Shown here one piece after another: positions 9,824 to 19,175 of a stretch of DNA of 64,000 bases; the first letter of the stretch is position 1, and each line of letters starts with the position of its first letter. The stretch lies in assembly GCA_963772555.1 (NCBI GenBank), contig CAVYXQ010000007.1, positions 62,001 through 126,000 of the forward strand. The letters run 5' to 3'. The translations under genes were made by a program, and so were the position numbers. This stretch comes from Roseiarcus sp963772555. GTDB taxonomy: Bacteria > Pseudomonadota > Alphaproteobacteria > Rhizobiales > Beijerinckiaceae. The notes below the pieces were generated by a model that had not been told where the DNA came from, ran no database searches, and was given only the letters and a program-made list of their open reading frames with translations.

Positions 9824-11368
9824 GTGACGACGGGCCAATCCACTGCAGCGCCCTTCGATGTCGCGATTATCGGCGGCGGCATAAACGGCTGTGGCATCGC
9901 CCGCGATGCGGCCGGCCGTGGATGGTCGGTGTTCGTTTGCGACAAGGGCGATCTGGCCGGCGCAACCTCGAGCGCATCGACGAAGCTCATTCACGGCGGC
10001 CTCCGCTATCTCGAATATCTGGAATTTCGTTTGGTTCGAGAGGCGCTGGCCGAGCGCGAGATCTTGTGGCGGATCGCGCCGCATATCGTTTGGCCCGTGC
10101 GCTTCGTATTGCCGCTTCACAAGGGCTTGCGTCCGGCATGGCTGCTGCGACTGGGCCTGTTTCTCTACGATCATCTCGGCGGGCGGCGGCTGCTGCCGCC
10201 GACGAGGGCGGTGCGTCTCGACCGGGAAGCCGCTGGTCAGCCGCTGAAACCTGAATTTGTACGCGGATTCGAATACTCGGATTGCTGGGTCGAGGATTCG
10301 CGTCTTGTCGTGCTCAACGCGATGGACGCTCTTGAACTGGGCGCCACGATCGTGCCGAGGACGCGGTGCCTTACCGGGAGGAGGGAAGACGGCGTCTGGA
10401 AATTGACGCTCCGGGACGAGAAGACCTCGCGCCTTTACGAAATCAGGGCGAGTACGCTCGTGAACGCGGCGGGACCGTGGGTCAACGATGTCTTGACCAG
10501 TACCTTAGCTTGCGAAGCGCCCGCCCCCGTCCGCCTCGTCAAGGGCAGCCACATTGTCGTGCCCAGCCTCTATTCGCACGATCATTGCTATATATTTCAG
10601 AATTCTGATGGCCGTGTCTTCTTTGCGATCCCGTTTGAAAGCAATTTCACGCTGATCGGGACGACGGACCTGGATTACGCCGGCGACCCGGATGCGGTGG
10701 CGGCGACCGAGGACGAGATCGCCTACCTCTGCGGCGCTGCGAGCGAATATTTCGCCGCCCCAGTTGCGCCCGACCAGGTCAAATGGACCTATTCGGGCGT
10801 CCGCCCGCTCTACGACGATGGCGCTTCCGCCGCCCAGGCCGCAACCCGGGACTATGTCCTCAAGCTTGACGGAAAAGCTGGCGAGCCGCCGCTGCTCAGC
10901 GTCTTCGGCGGCAAGATCACCACTTATCGTCGCCTGGCGGAATCCGCTCTGGCGATGCTCGCGAGGCACTTGCCGCCGCCGCGCCGCGCAACCGGCTGGA
11001 CTGGCCGGGAACCGCTGCCGGGAGGGGATTTTCCGATGCAGGGATTTGCCGCGTTAACCGACAGCACTCGCCAACGCTACCCTTTCCTCGGGGAAGAGAC
11101 GGTTCGCCGCCTGGCGCGCGCCTATGGGACGCGGGCGACACAGATTCTGAACGGGGCCAAATCTCTTGCCGACCTCGGCAAGATCTTTGGCGCCGACTTG
11201 AGCGAAGCGGAAGTCCGCTATCTCATGCGGGCCGAATGGGCGAGCAGCGCGGAGGACGTCCTGTGGCGACGCACCAAACTCGGTCTACGATTTTCGGTGG
11301 ACCAGGTCGCCGAACTTGCCGAGTTTATGAATCAGGCGGAGAGCGCGTCGACTATGATCAGTTCTTGA
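9824..11368 (+). CDS. glpD: Aerobic glycerol-3-phosphate dehydrogenase
   Basis: A 514-residue FAD enzyme, close to the usual GlpD length of about 500. It oxidises sn-glycerol 3-phosphate to dihydroxyacetone phosphate at the inner membrane and passes electrons to quinone. The N-terminal dinucleotide motif is VAIIGGGINGCGIARDAAGRG, followed by the GlpD hallmark SSASTKLIHGGLRYLE. Later come VNAAGPWVND and the LSVFGGKITTYRRLAE block, then a C-terminal helical domain. The start is GTG at 9824; the ATG at 9801 runs into a stop. It is followed after 58 bases by glpK, together a glycerol catabolic pair. Confidence 0.93.
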   Translation: MTTGQSTAAPFDVAIIGGGINGCGIARDAAGRGWSVFVCDKGDLAGATSSASTKLIHGGLRYLEYLEFRLVREALAEREILWRIAPHIVWPVRFVLPLHKGLRPAWLLRLGLFLYDHLGGRRLLPPTRAVRLDREAAGQPLKPEFVRGFEYSDCWVEDSRLVVLNAMDALELGATIVPRTRCLTGRREDGVWKLTLRDEKTSRLYEIRASTLVNAAGPWVNDVLTSTLACEAPAPVRLVKGSHIVVPSLYSHDHCYIFQNSDGRVFFAIPFESNFTLIGTTDLDYAGDPDAVAATEDEIAYLCGAASEYFAAPVAPDQVKWTYSGVRPLYDDGASAAQAATRDYVLKLDGKAGEPPLLSVFGGKITTYRRLAESALAMLARHLPPPRRATGWTGREPLPGGDFPMQGFAALTDSTRQRYPFLGEETVRRLARAYGTRATQILNGAKSLADLGKIFGADLSEAEVRYLMRAEWASSAEDVLWRRTKLGLRFSVDQVAELAEFMNQAESASTMISS

Positions 11369-11426
11369 AGACGTGGAGGCGGACGGCCCAGCCTCCGCGA
11401 AGGAAAGGCTGTGAGGATCGGGGCAG

Positions 11427-12939
11427 ATGAAGGGACGCGTTCTCGTCATCGATCAGGGCACCACGTCGACGCGCGCCATTGTCTTTGGCGCCGACGCTGC
11501 GCCTGTGGCGATGGCGCAGCGGGAATTCCCGCAGATTTTCTCCCGCGAGGGATGGGTGGAGCACGATCCGGAGGACATCTGGCGAAGCGTGCTGGATACC
11601 GGGCGCGAGGCGATCCTGAAATCGAACAGCAGCCCCTCCGACCTGGCTGGCGTCGGCATCGCCAATCAGCGGGAAACGACGCTCGTCTGGAATCGGAAGA
11701 CCGGCGAGCCGATCCATAATGCCATCGTCTGGCAGGATCGGCGCACTGCGCCGCAATGCGCCAGGCTCAAGGCGGAAGGCCTCGAGAACATGGTCTCCGA
11801 GCGGACGGGACTTTTGCTCGACCCCTATTTTTCGGCGACGAAGATCGCCTGGCTGCTCGACACCATCGAGAACGCGCGCATGCTTGCCGAGCAAGGCGAT
11901 CTCGCCTTTGGCACTGTCGACAGCTTCCTTGTCTCGCGATTGACTGGCGGCAAGAACTCACGCCACGGACGCCACCAATGCATCGCGCACGCTTCTTTTG
12001 AACATTCATTCGGGCCGATGGGATGAGGAGCTTCTAAGGCTTTTTCACGTGCCGCGCCCCATGATGCCGGAAGTATGCGATTGCGCAGCGGATTTTGGCA
12101 TGACCGAGGCCGAGCATTTCGGCATGGCGCTGCCGATCCGCGGCGTCGTCGGGGATCAGCAGGGGGCGCTCATCGGTCAAGCCTGCTTCCGGCCCGGGAT
12201 GATCAAGTCGACCTATGGCACCGGCTGCTTCGTCCTCTTGAACACCGGCGCGAAAGCCGTTGCCTCAGATAACAGGCTGCTGACGACGATCGCCTATCAA
12301 TGGAAGGGCGAACGAACGTATGCCGTCGAGGGATCGATTTTTTCCGCAGGCGCAACTGTGCAGTGGCTCCGCGACGGATTGGGCATCGTCGCGCAAGCCA
12401 GCGAGACCGGCGGCTTGGCGGCGCAGGCCGACCCTGACCAGCGCATCTATATTGTGCCTGCCTTCACTGGACTGGGCGCTCCGCACTGGAACAGCGAAGC
12501 GCGCGCGGCCATCCTGGGCCTCACCCGCGGCGCCACCCGAAAGGAGATCGCCCGCGCCGCGCTTGAAAGCGTTGCCTATCAGACGCGCGACCTCATTGCA
12601 GTGATGCATGCGGATAGCGGAACTTGGGACAGCGATGGCGCGGTGGTTCGCGTCGACGGCGGAATGAGCGCCAGCGACTGGACCATGCAATTCCTGTCCG
12701 ACATGCTCGATGCGCCGGTCGACCGGCCGCAAGTGGTCGAGACGACCGCGCTGGGCGCCGGGTTTCTGGCCGGTTGGCAATCCGGGCTCTTTGCCGGCCC
12801 AGAGGAATTCGCGAAAACATGGCGATCGGAGCGCCGCTTTACGCCTGGGATGTCGAGTGCGGAGCGCGAATCCCGTTACGCCGGTTGGCGCGACGCGGTT
12901 GCGCGCGTTGTCGCTCCTCCCGCGGGTCGGCGACAGTGA
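11427..12939 (+). pseudogene. glpK: Glycerol kinase, frameshifted
   Basis: The enzyme phosphorylates glycerol with ATP to glycerol 3-phosphate, the GlpD substrate. The N-terminal part (VIDQGTTSTRAIVF, GIANQRETTLVWNR, IVWQDRRT) and the C-terminal part (STYGTGCFVLLNTG, YIVPAFTGLGAPHWN, RVDGGMSASDWTMQF) are both fully typical. They lie in different frames. Removing one A in AAGAA at 11952-11956 joins them through THATDATNASRTLLLNIH, the expected GlpK sequence, and gives 503 residues, almost exactly the E. coli length. As written the protein stops early at 12026. An assembly insertion is likely because nothing else in the gene has decayed. Confidence 0.9.
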
Positions 12940-13003
12940 AGGTCGTCTTTCGCTGCGATCCGGCGATGCCTGACGCCGATCGCGCGGTTTGGGAGGTCAT
13001 TTT

Positions 13004-13900
13004 TCAACGCCGGGTTACGTATTTGCGCCAATTGTGCTCTTCCCTGAAGCCGAGCAGCTCGCGCGCCTTGCGATTGGAGAGCGGCGCTTCGAACTTGCCC
13101 ATATCGCGCGTCACCGGCGTGTTGGGCGCATGCCTGGCAAGGAACTCGGTGGTCGGCTGGTCGGCGATGATCTCGTCGTTCGTCACGTTGAAGACCTGAA
13201 AGCCCAGGCCGTCCTTCTCGATGCACAGATGCACGACCTGCCCCAGATCGCGAGCGTCGATATAGCTCCAGGCGTCGCGTTTGCGGCTCAGAGGTTCGGC
13301 GATGTTGCGGGAGAAGCGCTCGTAGTCCTTGGGTTCGGTCACCGCGCCGATCCGAAGCGCATAGACGTCGGCGCCAGTGCGCGTGGCGAAGGCTCTTGCC
13401 GTCTTCTCGCCGATCACCTTGGAGAGTCCATAGGTGTCCATCGGATCGACATCGTGATCCTCGTCGACGGGAAAGCTGTCAAAATCGCGGTCGCCTGCGG
13501 CGAAGCAGACGCCATAAACTGTCTCGCTCGAGGCTATGATCGCCTTGCGGATTCCCAGTTTGGTCGCCGCCTCGAGGACATTGTATGTCGAGAGCACGTT
13601 CGTCGCGAACATGGCGTTGTCCGGTCGCAGCATGATCCGCGGAATCGCGGCGAAGTGCACGACGGCGTCGACGGGCGCGTCGCCCGTGCCGGACCAGACC
13701 TCGTCGAAGCCGAAAGGCGTTGAGAGCGCGTTGAAAGTCTCGCCGCTGTCCGTCAGATCGACGATCATGGTGTTGACGCCGGGAAGGTCGAGCGACGCGA
13801 GGTCGAGGTTCAGCACCTTGTGGCCGCGCGACAGCAGGTATGGAACGACGTAGCGTCCAACCTTTCCGCTGCCGCCTGTGAAAATGACGCGCTTGCCCAT
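13004..13900 (-). CDS. NAD-dependent epimerase/dehydratase (extended SDR)
   Basis: A 298-residue extended short-chain dehydrogenase. It has the nucleotide motif TGGSGKVG (residues 8-15), the catalytic Ser region ASSETVYG and Tyr157-x3-Lys161 (YGLSK). It probably oxidises, reduces or epimerises a sugar or sugar acid in the cytoplasm; uronate or aldose dehydrogenase-like activity would suit the neighbouring dehydratase, but the substrate is not visible. The ATG at 13900 has GGAG about six bases upstream; a GTG one codon earlier is possible. It is last in the minus-strand run GntR, aldo/keto reductase, dehydratase, SDR, and converges on glpK with 64 bases between. Confidence 0.85.
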   Translation of the reverse strand: MGKRVIFTGGSGKVGRYVVPYLLSRGHKVLNLDLASLDLPGVNTMIVDLTDSGETFNALSTPFGFDEVWSGTGDAPVDAVVHFAAIPRIMLRPDNAMFATNVLSTYNVLEAATKLGIRKAIIASSETVYGVCFAAGDRDFDSFPVDEDHDVDPMDTYGLSKVIGEKTARAFATRTGADVYALRIGAVTEPKDYERFSRNIAEPLSRKRDAWSYIDARDLGQVVHLCIEKDGLGFQVFNVTNDEIIADQPTTEFLARHAPNTPVTRDMGKFEAPLSNRKARELLGFREEHNWRKYVTRR

Positions 13901-14054
13901 CACTTGCTCCGATCGTGCATTTCCCTGGTTTGATCATTCCGACGTGCGGCAGGCTCGAACGCCGTCGTCGGCCTCGCTCTGGGCCGGGAAAGTCGCCGGA
14001 GCGGTTCGCCCGGCACGGGGTGGTGGCGACCGCTTGCGCCCGCCTCGCCGAGGC

Positions 14055-15212
14055 TCAGGCGAAAATGCCGTATCCAGGAACGGCGTGCCGCTTGACGCTC
14101 TCCATGTTGAGGTCGACGCCGATGCCGGGGGCCTCGGACACGGCGATATGTCCGTCCCTGACGATGGAGCCGGACCCGTCGGGGACAATGACGTAGCTGT
14201 CCCAGACCTCGCGCTCCTCGAGCGCGTGCCACTCGAGGACGAGGAAATTGGGCACCGCCGCGCAGGTGTGGCAGGTCGCCATGGTGCCGAGCGGCGTCGA
14301 CACCAGATGTGGCGCGAAAGGCAGGTAATAGACTTCAGCGAGATTCGCGATCTTCTTGCTTTCGGCGAGACCACCGCATTTCGGCACGTCCGGCATGACG
14401 ACGTCGGCCGCCTGCTGCTCCAGGAGTTCGCGGAAGCCCCATCGCATGTACAGATTCTCCCCGACGCAGATCGGCGTACAACTCCGCGCCCGCACCTGCC
14501 GAAGCGCGTCGACATTCTCGGCGGGAATCGGCTCCTCCAGCCAGAGCAGGTTGAACGGCTCCATCTCCCAGGCGATGCGACAGGCGCTGGGGACGTCGTA
14601 TCGGGCATGCAGATCGATGCATAGATCGATGTCCGGCCCAACCGCGTCACGGACGGCTGCGACCCGCTCGACCATGGACCTCAGTTCGGCGCGGTTCGCT
14701 GTATGGTTCGCGGCGTCGAACTTGGCCGGATGGCGCAGATTGTCGATGTCGAACTTGAGCGCCGTGAAGCCTTCCGCCGCCATGCGTCGCGCCCGGGCGG
14801 CGCAGCCCTCGGGAGAGCCGGACGCCTCGTCCCCGTCGCCGCAGTCGGCATAGAGCCGTATACGGTCGCGGAACTTGCCGCCGAGCATGCGATAGAGCGG
14901 CTGACCCGCGGCTTTCGCGGCGAGATCCCATAGGGCGAGCTCGATGCCGCTCAGCGCGATCAAGAAGACGCCCGATTGCGCGCCGGAGAAGACATGGTTG
15001 CGGCGGAGTTTTTCCCAGCAGTATTCGACATTGCGCGGGTCCTCGCCGATCAGTTCCTTCTTGAGTTCCAAGATCAGGCCAACGATCGCTGCGGCGCCGG
15101 CGTCGGGATTGGCTTCGCCATAGCCCATGAGGCCCTCGTCGGTATCGATGCGCACCAGTGTCGCATGGCCGTGATAGGCGACAACGGCGGTCTTGATGTC
15201 GACAATTTTCAT
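14055..15212 (-). CDS. Enolase-superfamily sugar-acid dehydratase (mandelate racemase type)
   Basis: A 385-residue mandelate racemase/muconate-lactonizing enzyme family protein. The metal ligands are visible in order: CIDLHARYD (Asp), WLEEPIP (Glu) and VGENLY (Glu), with MPDVPKCGG and a catalytic His in PFAPHLVS. The D-x-H-x-R form (DLHAR) is the one found in galactonate/mannonate/arabinonate dehydratase groups, so loss of water from an aldonic acid to a 2-keto-3-deoxy acid is likely. It sits 93 bases after the aldo/keto reductase and 155 before the SDR. A second member of the family is at 21080. Confidence 0.85.
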   Translation of the reverse strand: MKIVDIKTAVVAYHGHATLVRIDTDEGLMGYGEANPDAGAAAIVGLILELKKELIGEDPRNVEYCWEKLRRNHVFSGAQSGVFLIALSGIELALWDLAAKAAGQPLYRMLGGKFRDRIRLYADCGDGDEASGSPEGCAARARRMAAEGFTALKFDIDNLRHPAKFDAANHTANRAELRSMVERVAAVRDAVGPDIDLCIDLHARYDVPSACRIAWEMEPFNLLWLEEPIPAENVDALRQVRARSCTPICVGENLYMRWGFRELLEQQAADVVMPDVPKCGGLAESKKIANLAEVYYLPFAPHLVSTPLGTMATCHTCAAVPNFLVLEWHALEEREVWDSYVIVPDGSGSIVRDGHIAVSEAPGIGVDLNMESVKRHAVPGYGIFA

Positions 15213-15305
15213 ATGCCCAAGAACTCCCCTTGTTCTGCCGTTGTTCGTGCATCCCGCCGCCCCGGCGAGGGACCTATATCGTCCCGCCTTTTGCGATGCC
15301 CGGAG

Positions 15306-16293
15306 TCACAACTCCTGACGGGCCTTGGGTTTGCCGTAACGCGCCCAGTAACCGAACATGTCGCCCTTGCCAGCGATTTCCGCCCAGATCAGCGAGGTCA
15401 ACCGATCGATGGCGACGACATCGTCGGAACTGATCGTCCAGCCGACGCTCCCCGCGTTCTCCTCGACCTCCCGCACCGTCCGAGCGCCGAGAAGCGGAGA
15501 ACTGACGCCGGGTCGGCTCGTCAGCCATTGCACTGCGAGTTGGGGGACCGTCTTGCCATACTTTTTGGCGATCGGGCGCAGGCCGTCGACGGCGTCAAGC
15601 GCGCGTTCGTAAATGCCCGGCTGAAACAACACAGTCGTGCGGCGCTCGTCGCCGTCGGCGAAGACGGTGTCGCGCGATAATGTTCCGGTGAGCAGTCCCT
15701 GGGCGAGGCCGCTATAGGGCATGACGCCGATCGTATGCTTGCGGCAATATGGCAGGATCGCCGCTTCGATCTCGCGCCAAAGCATGTTGTAGGGCGGCTG
15801 CAGAACGTCGATCGTCCCGTACAAGCGCGCCTCGTCCATCTCTGCAAGCCCGAAGTTCGAGACGCCGATCGCGCGGATCCGGCCGCTCGCGCGAAGGCGC
15901 TCCAGCGCTTCCATCGTGGGTCCGACCGGAAAATCCGGATTGGGCCAGTGGACGAAGTAGACGTCGACGTAGTCCGTCCGCAGACGTTTCATCGACCCCT
16001 CGAGGGCGCCCTCCAGTTCCCCCGGAGCAAGATGGTTCGGCGCCACTTTGGTCGCGACCACCGCCCGCTGCCGTCGCCCGACCAGAGCATTGCCAACCAC
16101 CTCTTCCGCGTGACCTTGGCCATAGGCTTCGGCCGTGTCGATGAGGGTAAATCCAAGCTCCAGCGCGCGATGAATGACTCGGATCGAACTCGGCGTCGTC
16201 GGCGGCTCCCCAGAACGCGCCGGACATGCCCCATGTGCCCAGCCCGATCTCCGAGACGGAGACCGGCGAAGATCCCAGACGACGCTGCTGCAT
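15306..16293 (-). pseudogene. Aldo/keto reductase, frameshifted
   Basis: The product would be 328 residues, the normal aldo/keto reductase length. The N-terminus RRLGSSPVSVSEIGLGTWGM is typical. The frame breaks at 16187-16188; removing one A restores a run through IRVIHRALELGFTLIDTAEAYG, containing the catalytic Asp and Tyr, and on to VATKVAPNHL (Lys) and VYFVHWPNPD (His). It would oxidise or reduce a sugar with NAD(P)H, possibly the galactose/fucose/arabinose dehydrogenase step before the dehydratase. The start at 16293 has GGGAGGA upstream. The motif TATCCGACAAGTC lies 68 bases before the start. Confidence 0.85.
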
Positions 16294-16360
16294 GCCTGTC
16301 CTCCCGTCTCGACCGCGCCGGCGTACCCGCGGGCATGGTCGTGTTACACGCTTATAGTCT

Positions 16361-16373
16361 TATCCGACAAGTC
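16361..16373. promoter_or_regulatory. Putative GntR operator, site 1
   Basis: TATCCGACAAGTC, shared in 12 of 13 positions with site 2 at 17534-17546. It lies between the GntR gene and the aldo/keto reductase, 68-80 bases upstream of the latter's start, where it would cover that promoter. Assignment to the neighbouring GntR protein is inferred from position. Confidence 0.5.
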
Positions 16374-16410
16374 AGGAACTTGCAACCGCCAAGCTTTGCG
16401 AAGCCGGTCG

Positions 16411-17122
16411 CTACTGGACCTCCGCCGCCTCGCCGATCATCGCGCCAACCGTATTTTTTTCCAGATGCCTGCGCATTGCGGCCTCGGCCCGCTTGGGGTC
16501 GCGCGCAGCGAGCGCCTCGTATATCGCCCTGTGCTGCTCGGTTGCGATCGGCAGCGCGTGGGGAGCCTGGTTGCTGATGCGTCGAACTCGCGGTTTGCCA
16601 CCAGCGAGACGCGTACATGAAACGGTCGAGTATGCGGTTACGGGTGGCCCGGCAGATTTCCATGTGAAACTCGAGATCGAGCTGGAGATAGGCGTCCGGA
16701 TCCTCCTCGTTGTTCACCATGGCGTCCAATAGCCTCCGAAGTCGGGCGAGATCTTCGTTCGTCAGGCTCCTGGCGGCTCGCGCGGCGGTGGGCGGCTCGA
16801 AGATCAGGCGCGCGTCGTGAAGTTCGAGAAGCAATTCCCGAACCTGGGCTTGTGGCAGCCACTCGATGAGCAACGGGCTCAAATAGTCCCACTCGGCGAT
16901 CGGACGCAGGGTAACCCGACGCCCCTGTGCGATCTCGACCATGTCGAGCGAACTCAAGATCTTCAAAGCCTCGCGCGCGACGGCTCGAGAGACCCCGAAT
17001 TCCACGGAGATCTGCAGTTCGGAGGGCGCGCGCCCGTCGTGGAACTCGCCATTGGCAATTCGACGCACCAGCACGGCGGCCACTTGCGTTGGCAGAGTGC
17101 GGAGCCGGACGTTCATCGGCAT
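16411..17122 (-). pseudogene. GntR/FadR-family transcriptional regulator, frameshifted
   Basis: The corrected product is 236 residues, typical of FadR-subfamily regulators. An N-terminal winged helix (APSELQISVEFGVSRAVARE, then ALKILSSLDMVEIAQGRRV) precedes an all-helical FCD ligand-binding domain with DLEFHMEICRATRN. After ILDRFMYA the frame breaks at about 16607-16612. Dropping one base gives RVRRISNQAPHALPIATEQH, then RAIYEALAARDPKRAEAAMR, the expected last FCD helices, ending at 16411. It lies between the two sugar-acid operons and very likely represses both in response to a sugar-acid metabolite through the TATCnGACAAGTC sites. Confidence 0.85.
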
Positions 17123-17500
17123 GGGAATCGCCTATCGTTGATCGCCACGGGATCGCCTGCGACAGAGGACGCCTTGAAAAGCGGATTCGGCGTCGCTTCA
17201 TCTTGCCGCAAGCTATGAGTTCCCCGACACGATGAAGTTGATGCGCTCCAAAATTTCTGCGTCGGATCGATCCGCAGGCCAAGCGCTGCACATACCGCGG
17301 CCGACGTTTCCGGTCCCGCAATTTCCAGATTGAACCGCCCTGTCCGCGTCATGCCCGACTTCCCTGGGCGCGCGTAGTATCTGGCGGCCACAACGATAAT
17401 CGGTGTTTTTATATAAACCATTCGCATTGCCGGATGGGCCCTTTTGCCACGCCATCGGCGCCTCGCGTGGAAGCGAGCCTCCTTTTCGCAAAAGCCGCGC

Positions 17501-17529
17501 TTGACCTCCATTGAATGTCATAGTACCAT
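17501..17529 (+). promoter_or_regulatory. Sigma70-like promoter for the CUT1 importer operon
   Basis: A -35 element TTGACC (17501-17506) and a -10 element TACCAT (17524-17529) with a 17-base spacer. Operator site 2 begins five bases further on, so a bound repressor would block the start site. Confidence 0.45.
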
Positions 17530-17533
17530 AACC

Positions 17534-17546
17534 TATCAGACAAGTC
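17534..17546. promoter_or_regulatory. Putative GntR operator, site 2
   Basis: TATCAGACAAGTC, differing from site 1 at one position. It overlaps the predicted transcription start downstream of the -10 element, the classic place for repression. Confidence 0.5.
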
Positions 17547-17617
17547 GATAAGTATATAAGCGCGATAAGGTGCAACGCCGTCCCGCCTCGCAGGGGATGG
17601 GACTGCGGGGAGGTGCA

Positions 17618-17818
17618 ATGTCTGAAAAGCGTGGGAAGCGGCGCGGTCCGCCTTTATCGAACCGGGGTTCTCCGCGATTTTGGACGTCCGGCATCCGGCG
17701 GCGATCGACTTCTGGCGGCCTCGCGATCGCCGGAGACAGTTGCCGTCGAGCGCTTTTGGTTCTGTTCCCGGGTCCGCACGCGCAAAGGCGCAGGGCTGGC
17801 CAAACGGGAACGCCCTGA
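17618..17818 (+). CDS. Possible small basic leader-encoded protein
   Basis: A 66-codon frame starting MSEKRGKRRGPPLSNRGSPR, placed behind a strong GGGGAGG site (17607-17613) in the long leader of the importer operon. It is very basic, has no recognisable domain, and later residues (GPHAQRRRAGQTG) look like frame noise. It may be a translated leader peptide or a chance frame. Confidence 0.2.
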   Translation: MSEKRGKRRGPPLSNRGSPRFWTSGIRRRSTSGGLAIAGDSCRRALLVLFPGPHAQRRRAGQTGTP

Positions 17819-17887
17819 CTTTCCCCGTCCCGCAGCGAAACAGCCTGGCGGCGAGAGAAATCAACCATGGCACAAAGGGAGGTAACT

Positions 17888-19174
17888 ATGTTGACGGACA
17901 AGCTGTCTAGACGCGGGTTCATCGGAGGGACGGCAGCAGCCTTGGGCGCGAGCAGCTTAGCGACACGACGCGCCCGCGCCGCAGAAGCGACTGAAATTAG
18001 GGCGCTGCTGATTACCGGCGGACCCACCTACCCGAAGTATTGGGAGAAGATTGTACAGGATTTCACCAAGAAATCAGGGATATCGGTGAAATATGATCTG
18101 CTTGAGTTCACGCCACTGACGACGAAGACGGTCACGCTCGGCGCGGCAAGGAGCGATCTGTACGACGTCTTCAGTACGCACACGGCACAGATCGGTTCTT
18201 TTTTCAACTATTTTGCGCCTCTCAATCAATATTTCTCGGCAGATGAACTCAAGGATTTCTACGAAGTTGGCGTTAAGTACCTCGTCGATCCGAAGACCAG
18301 CCACCTCGCCGCGATTCCGCGCAATATGGACGCGAGGACGCAGTATTATCGCAAGGATGTCTATGACGAGCACAACCTGAAGCCAGCGGCGACCTGGGAC
18401 GACCTGGTCAGCGTCAGCGAAAAGGTGACCGGAAACGGTCATTATGGGCTCGTCGTGCCCGGCCAGGGCGACCCGGCCCAGCGCACATTCAGCGATTTTC
18501 TTTGGCAGGCGGGCGGCGAGTGGGTCGATGAGCACAACAAGCCCTCGTTCAACTCCGCCGAAGGAATAAAAGCCCTGACCTTCCACCGGGATCTCATTCA
18601 AAAATACAAGGTCGTGCCGCCGGACGCCGTCTCCTATCAGTGGAACGAGAACTCGTCCGAGTTCTCCTCCGGTTCGGTCTTCGCGAACTTCGACTGGCCC
18701 GGCGCCTTCGCGACTCTCGCCAATCCGGAGACGTCGAAGATTGTCGGCAAGTGGTCGACCGCGCCTTACGTGCGCGACAAGACCGCGATCTCCTGCGCGA
18801 TCTCGCATGCGATGGCGCTCAACAGCATGTCCAACAAAAAGGACGCGGCGGTCGAGTTCATCAAGTACACGGTGAGCCCGGAGGCGCAGCAGCTCAACTT
18901 CCAGCAGTTCAGCAACTTTCCGAGCCGGCTGTCGGTCGCCAAACAGGCCGTCGCGGCGGCCAAGGGTCAGGAGGCGATCTGGCTGGCGCAGTTGGAGACG
19001 ACGATCGCGACTGGCAAGGAATGGCCGAAACTTCCCGGCTTCTCGAGAGTCTGCACGCTGATGTTCGCTGCGATCGAGCGGGCGATCAGCAACCAGGCCA
19101 CTCCGGAAGACTCGCTCAATCAGGCGGCCAAAGAAGCCTTGCAGGTGATGACGCAGGCTGGAGCCTACGACTAG
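17888..19174 (+). CDS. CUT1 sugar ABC transporter substrate-binding protein, Tat-type signal
   Basis: A 428-residue family 1 extracellular solute-binding protein. The ATG at 17888 is preferred over 17867 because GGGAGGT lies just before it. The N-terminus has SRRGFIGGTAAALGAS, a twin-arginine signal, then cleavage near ARAAEA. Typical lobes follow: YPKYWEKIVQDFTKKSGI, ARTQYYRKDVYDEHNLKP with TWDDL, and FANFDWPGAFATL. It heads a plus-strand operon of binding protein, two permeases, dehydratase and RraA-like lyase. A sugar or sugar-acid cargo that feeds the dehydratase is likely. No ATPase gene accompanies it. Confidence 0.88.
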   Translation: MLTDKLSRRGFIGGTAAALGASSLATRRARAAEATEIRALLITGGPTYPKYWEKIVQDFTKKSGISVKYDLLEFTPLTTKTVTLGAARSDLYDVFSTHTAQIGSFFNYFAPLNQYFSADELKDFYEVGVKYLVDPKTSHLAAIPRNMDARTQYYRKDVYDEHNLKPAATWDDLVSVSEKVTGNGHYGLVVPGQGDPAQRTFSDFLWQAGGEWVDEHNKPSFNSAEGIKALTFHRDLIQKYKVVPPDAVSYQWNENSSEFSSGSVFANFDWPGAFATLANPETSKIVGKWSTAPYVRDKTAISCAISHAMALNSMSNKKDAAVEFIKYTVSPEAQQLNFQQFSNFPSRLSVAKQAVAAAKGQEAIWLAQLETTIATGKEWPKLPGFSRVCTLMFAAIERAISNQATPEDSLNQAAKEALQVMTQAGAYD

Positions 19175-19175
19175 C

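Larger units (their letters stand above)
17123..17887. other. Long control region upstream of the sugar importer operon
   Basis: About 765 bases. It contains a good sigma70-type promoter and operator site 2 at 17501-17546, leaving a leader of about 350 bases before the importer start. Minus-strand reading frames between 17113 and 17575 look partly protein-like (FNLEIAGPETSAAVCAALG and ERINFIVSGNS in two frames) but no intact gene can be built from them. Confidence 0.4.

Noticed and set aside
17113..17575. Two overlapping minus-strand frames upstream of gntR with partly protein-like stretches
   Set aside because: Joining them needs a -1 or +2 shift, unlike the other breaks, and no family was recognised; may be a remnant but cannot be supported as a gene.
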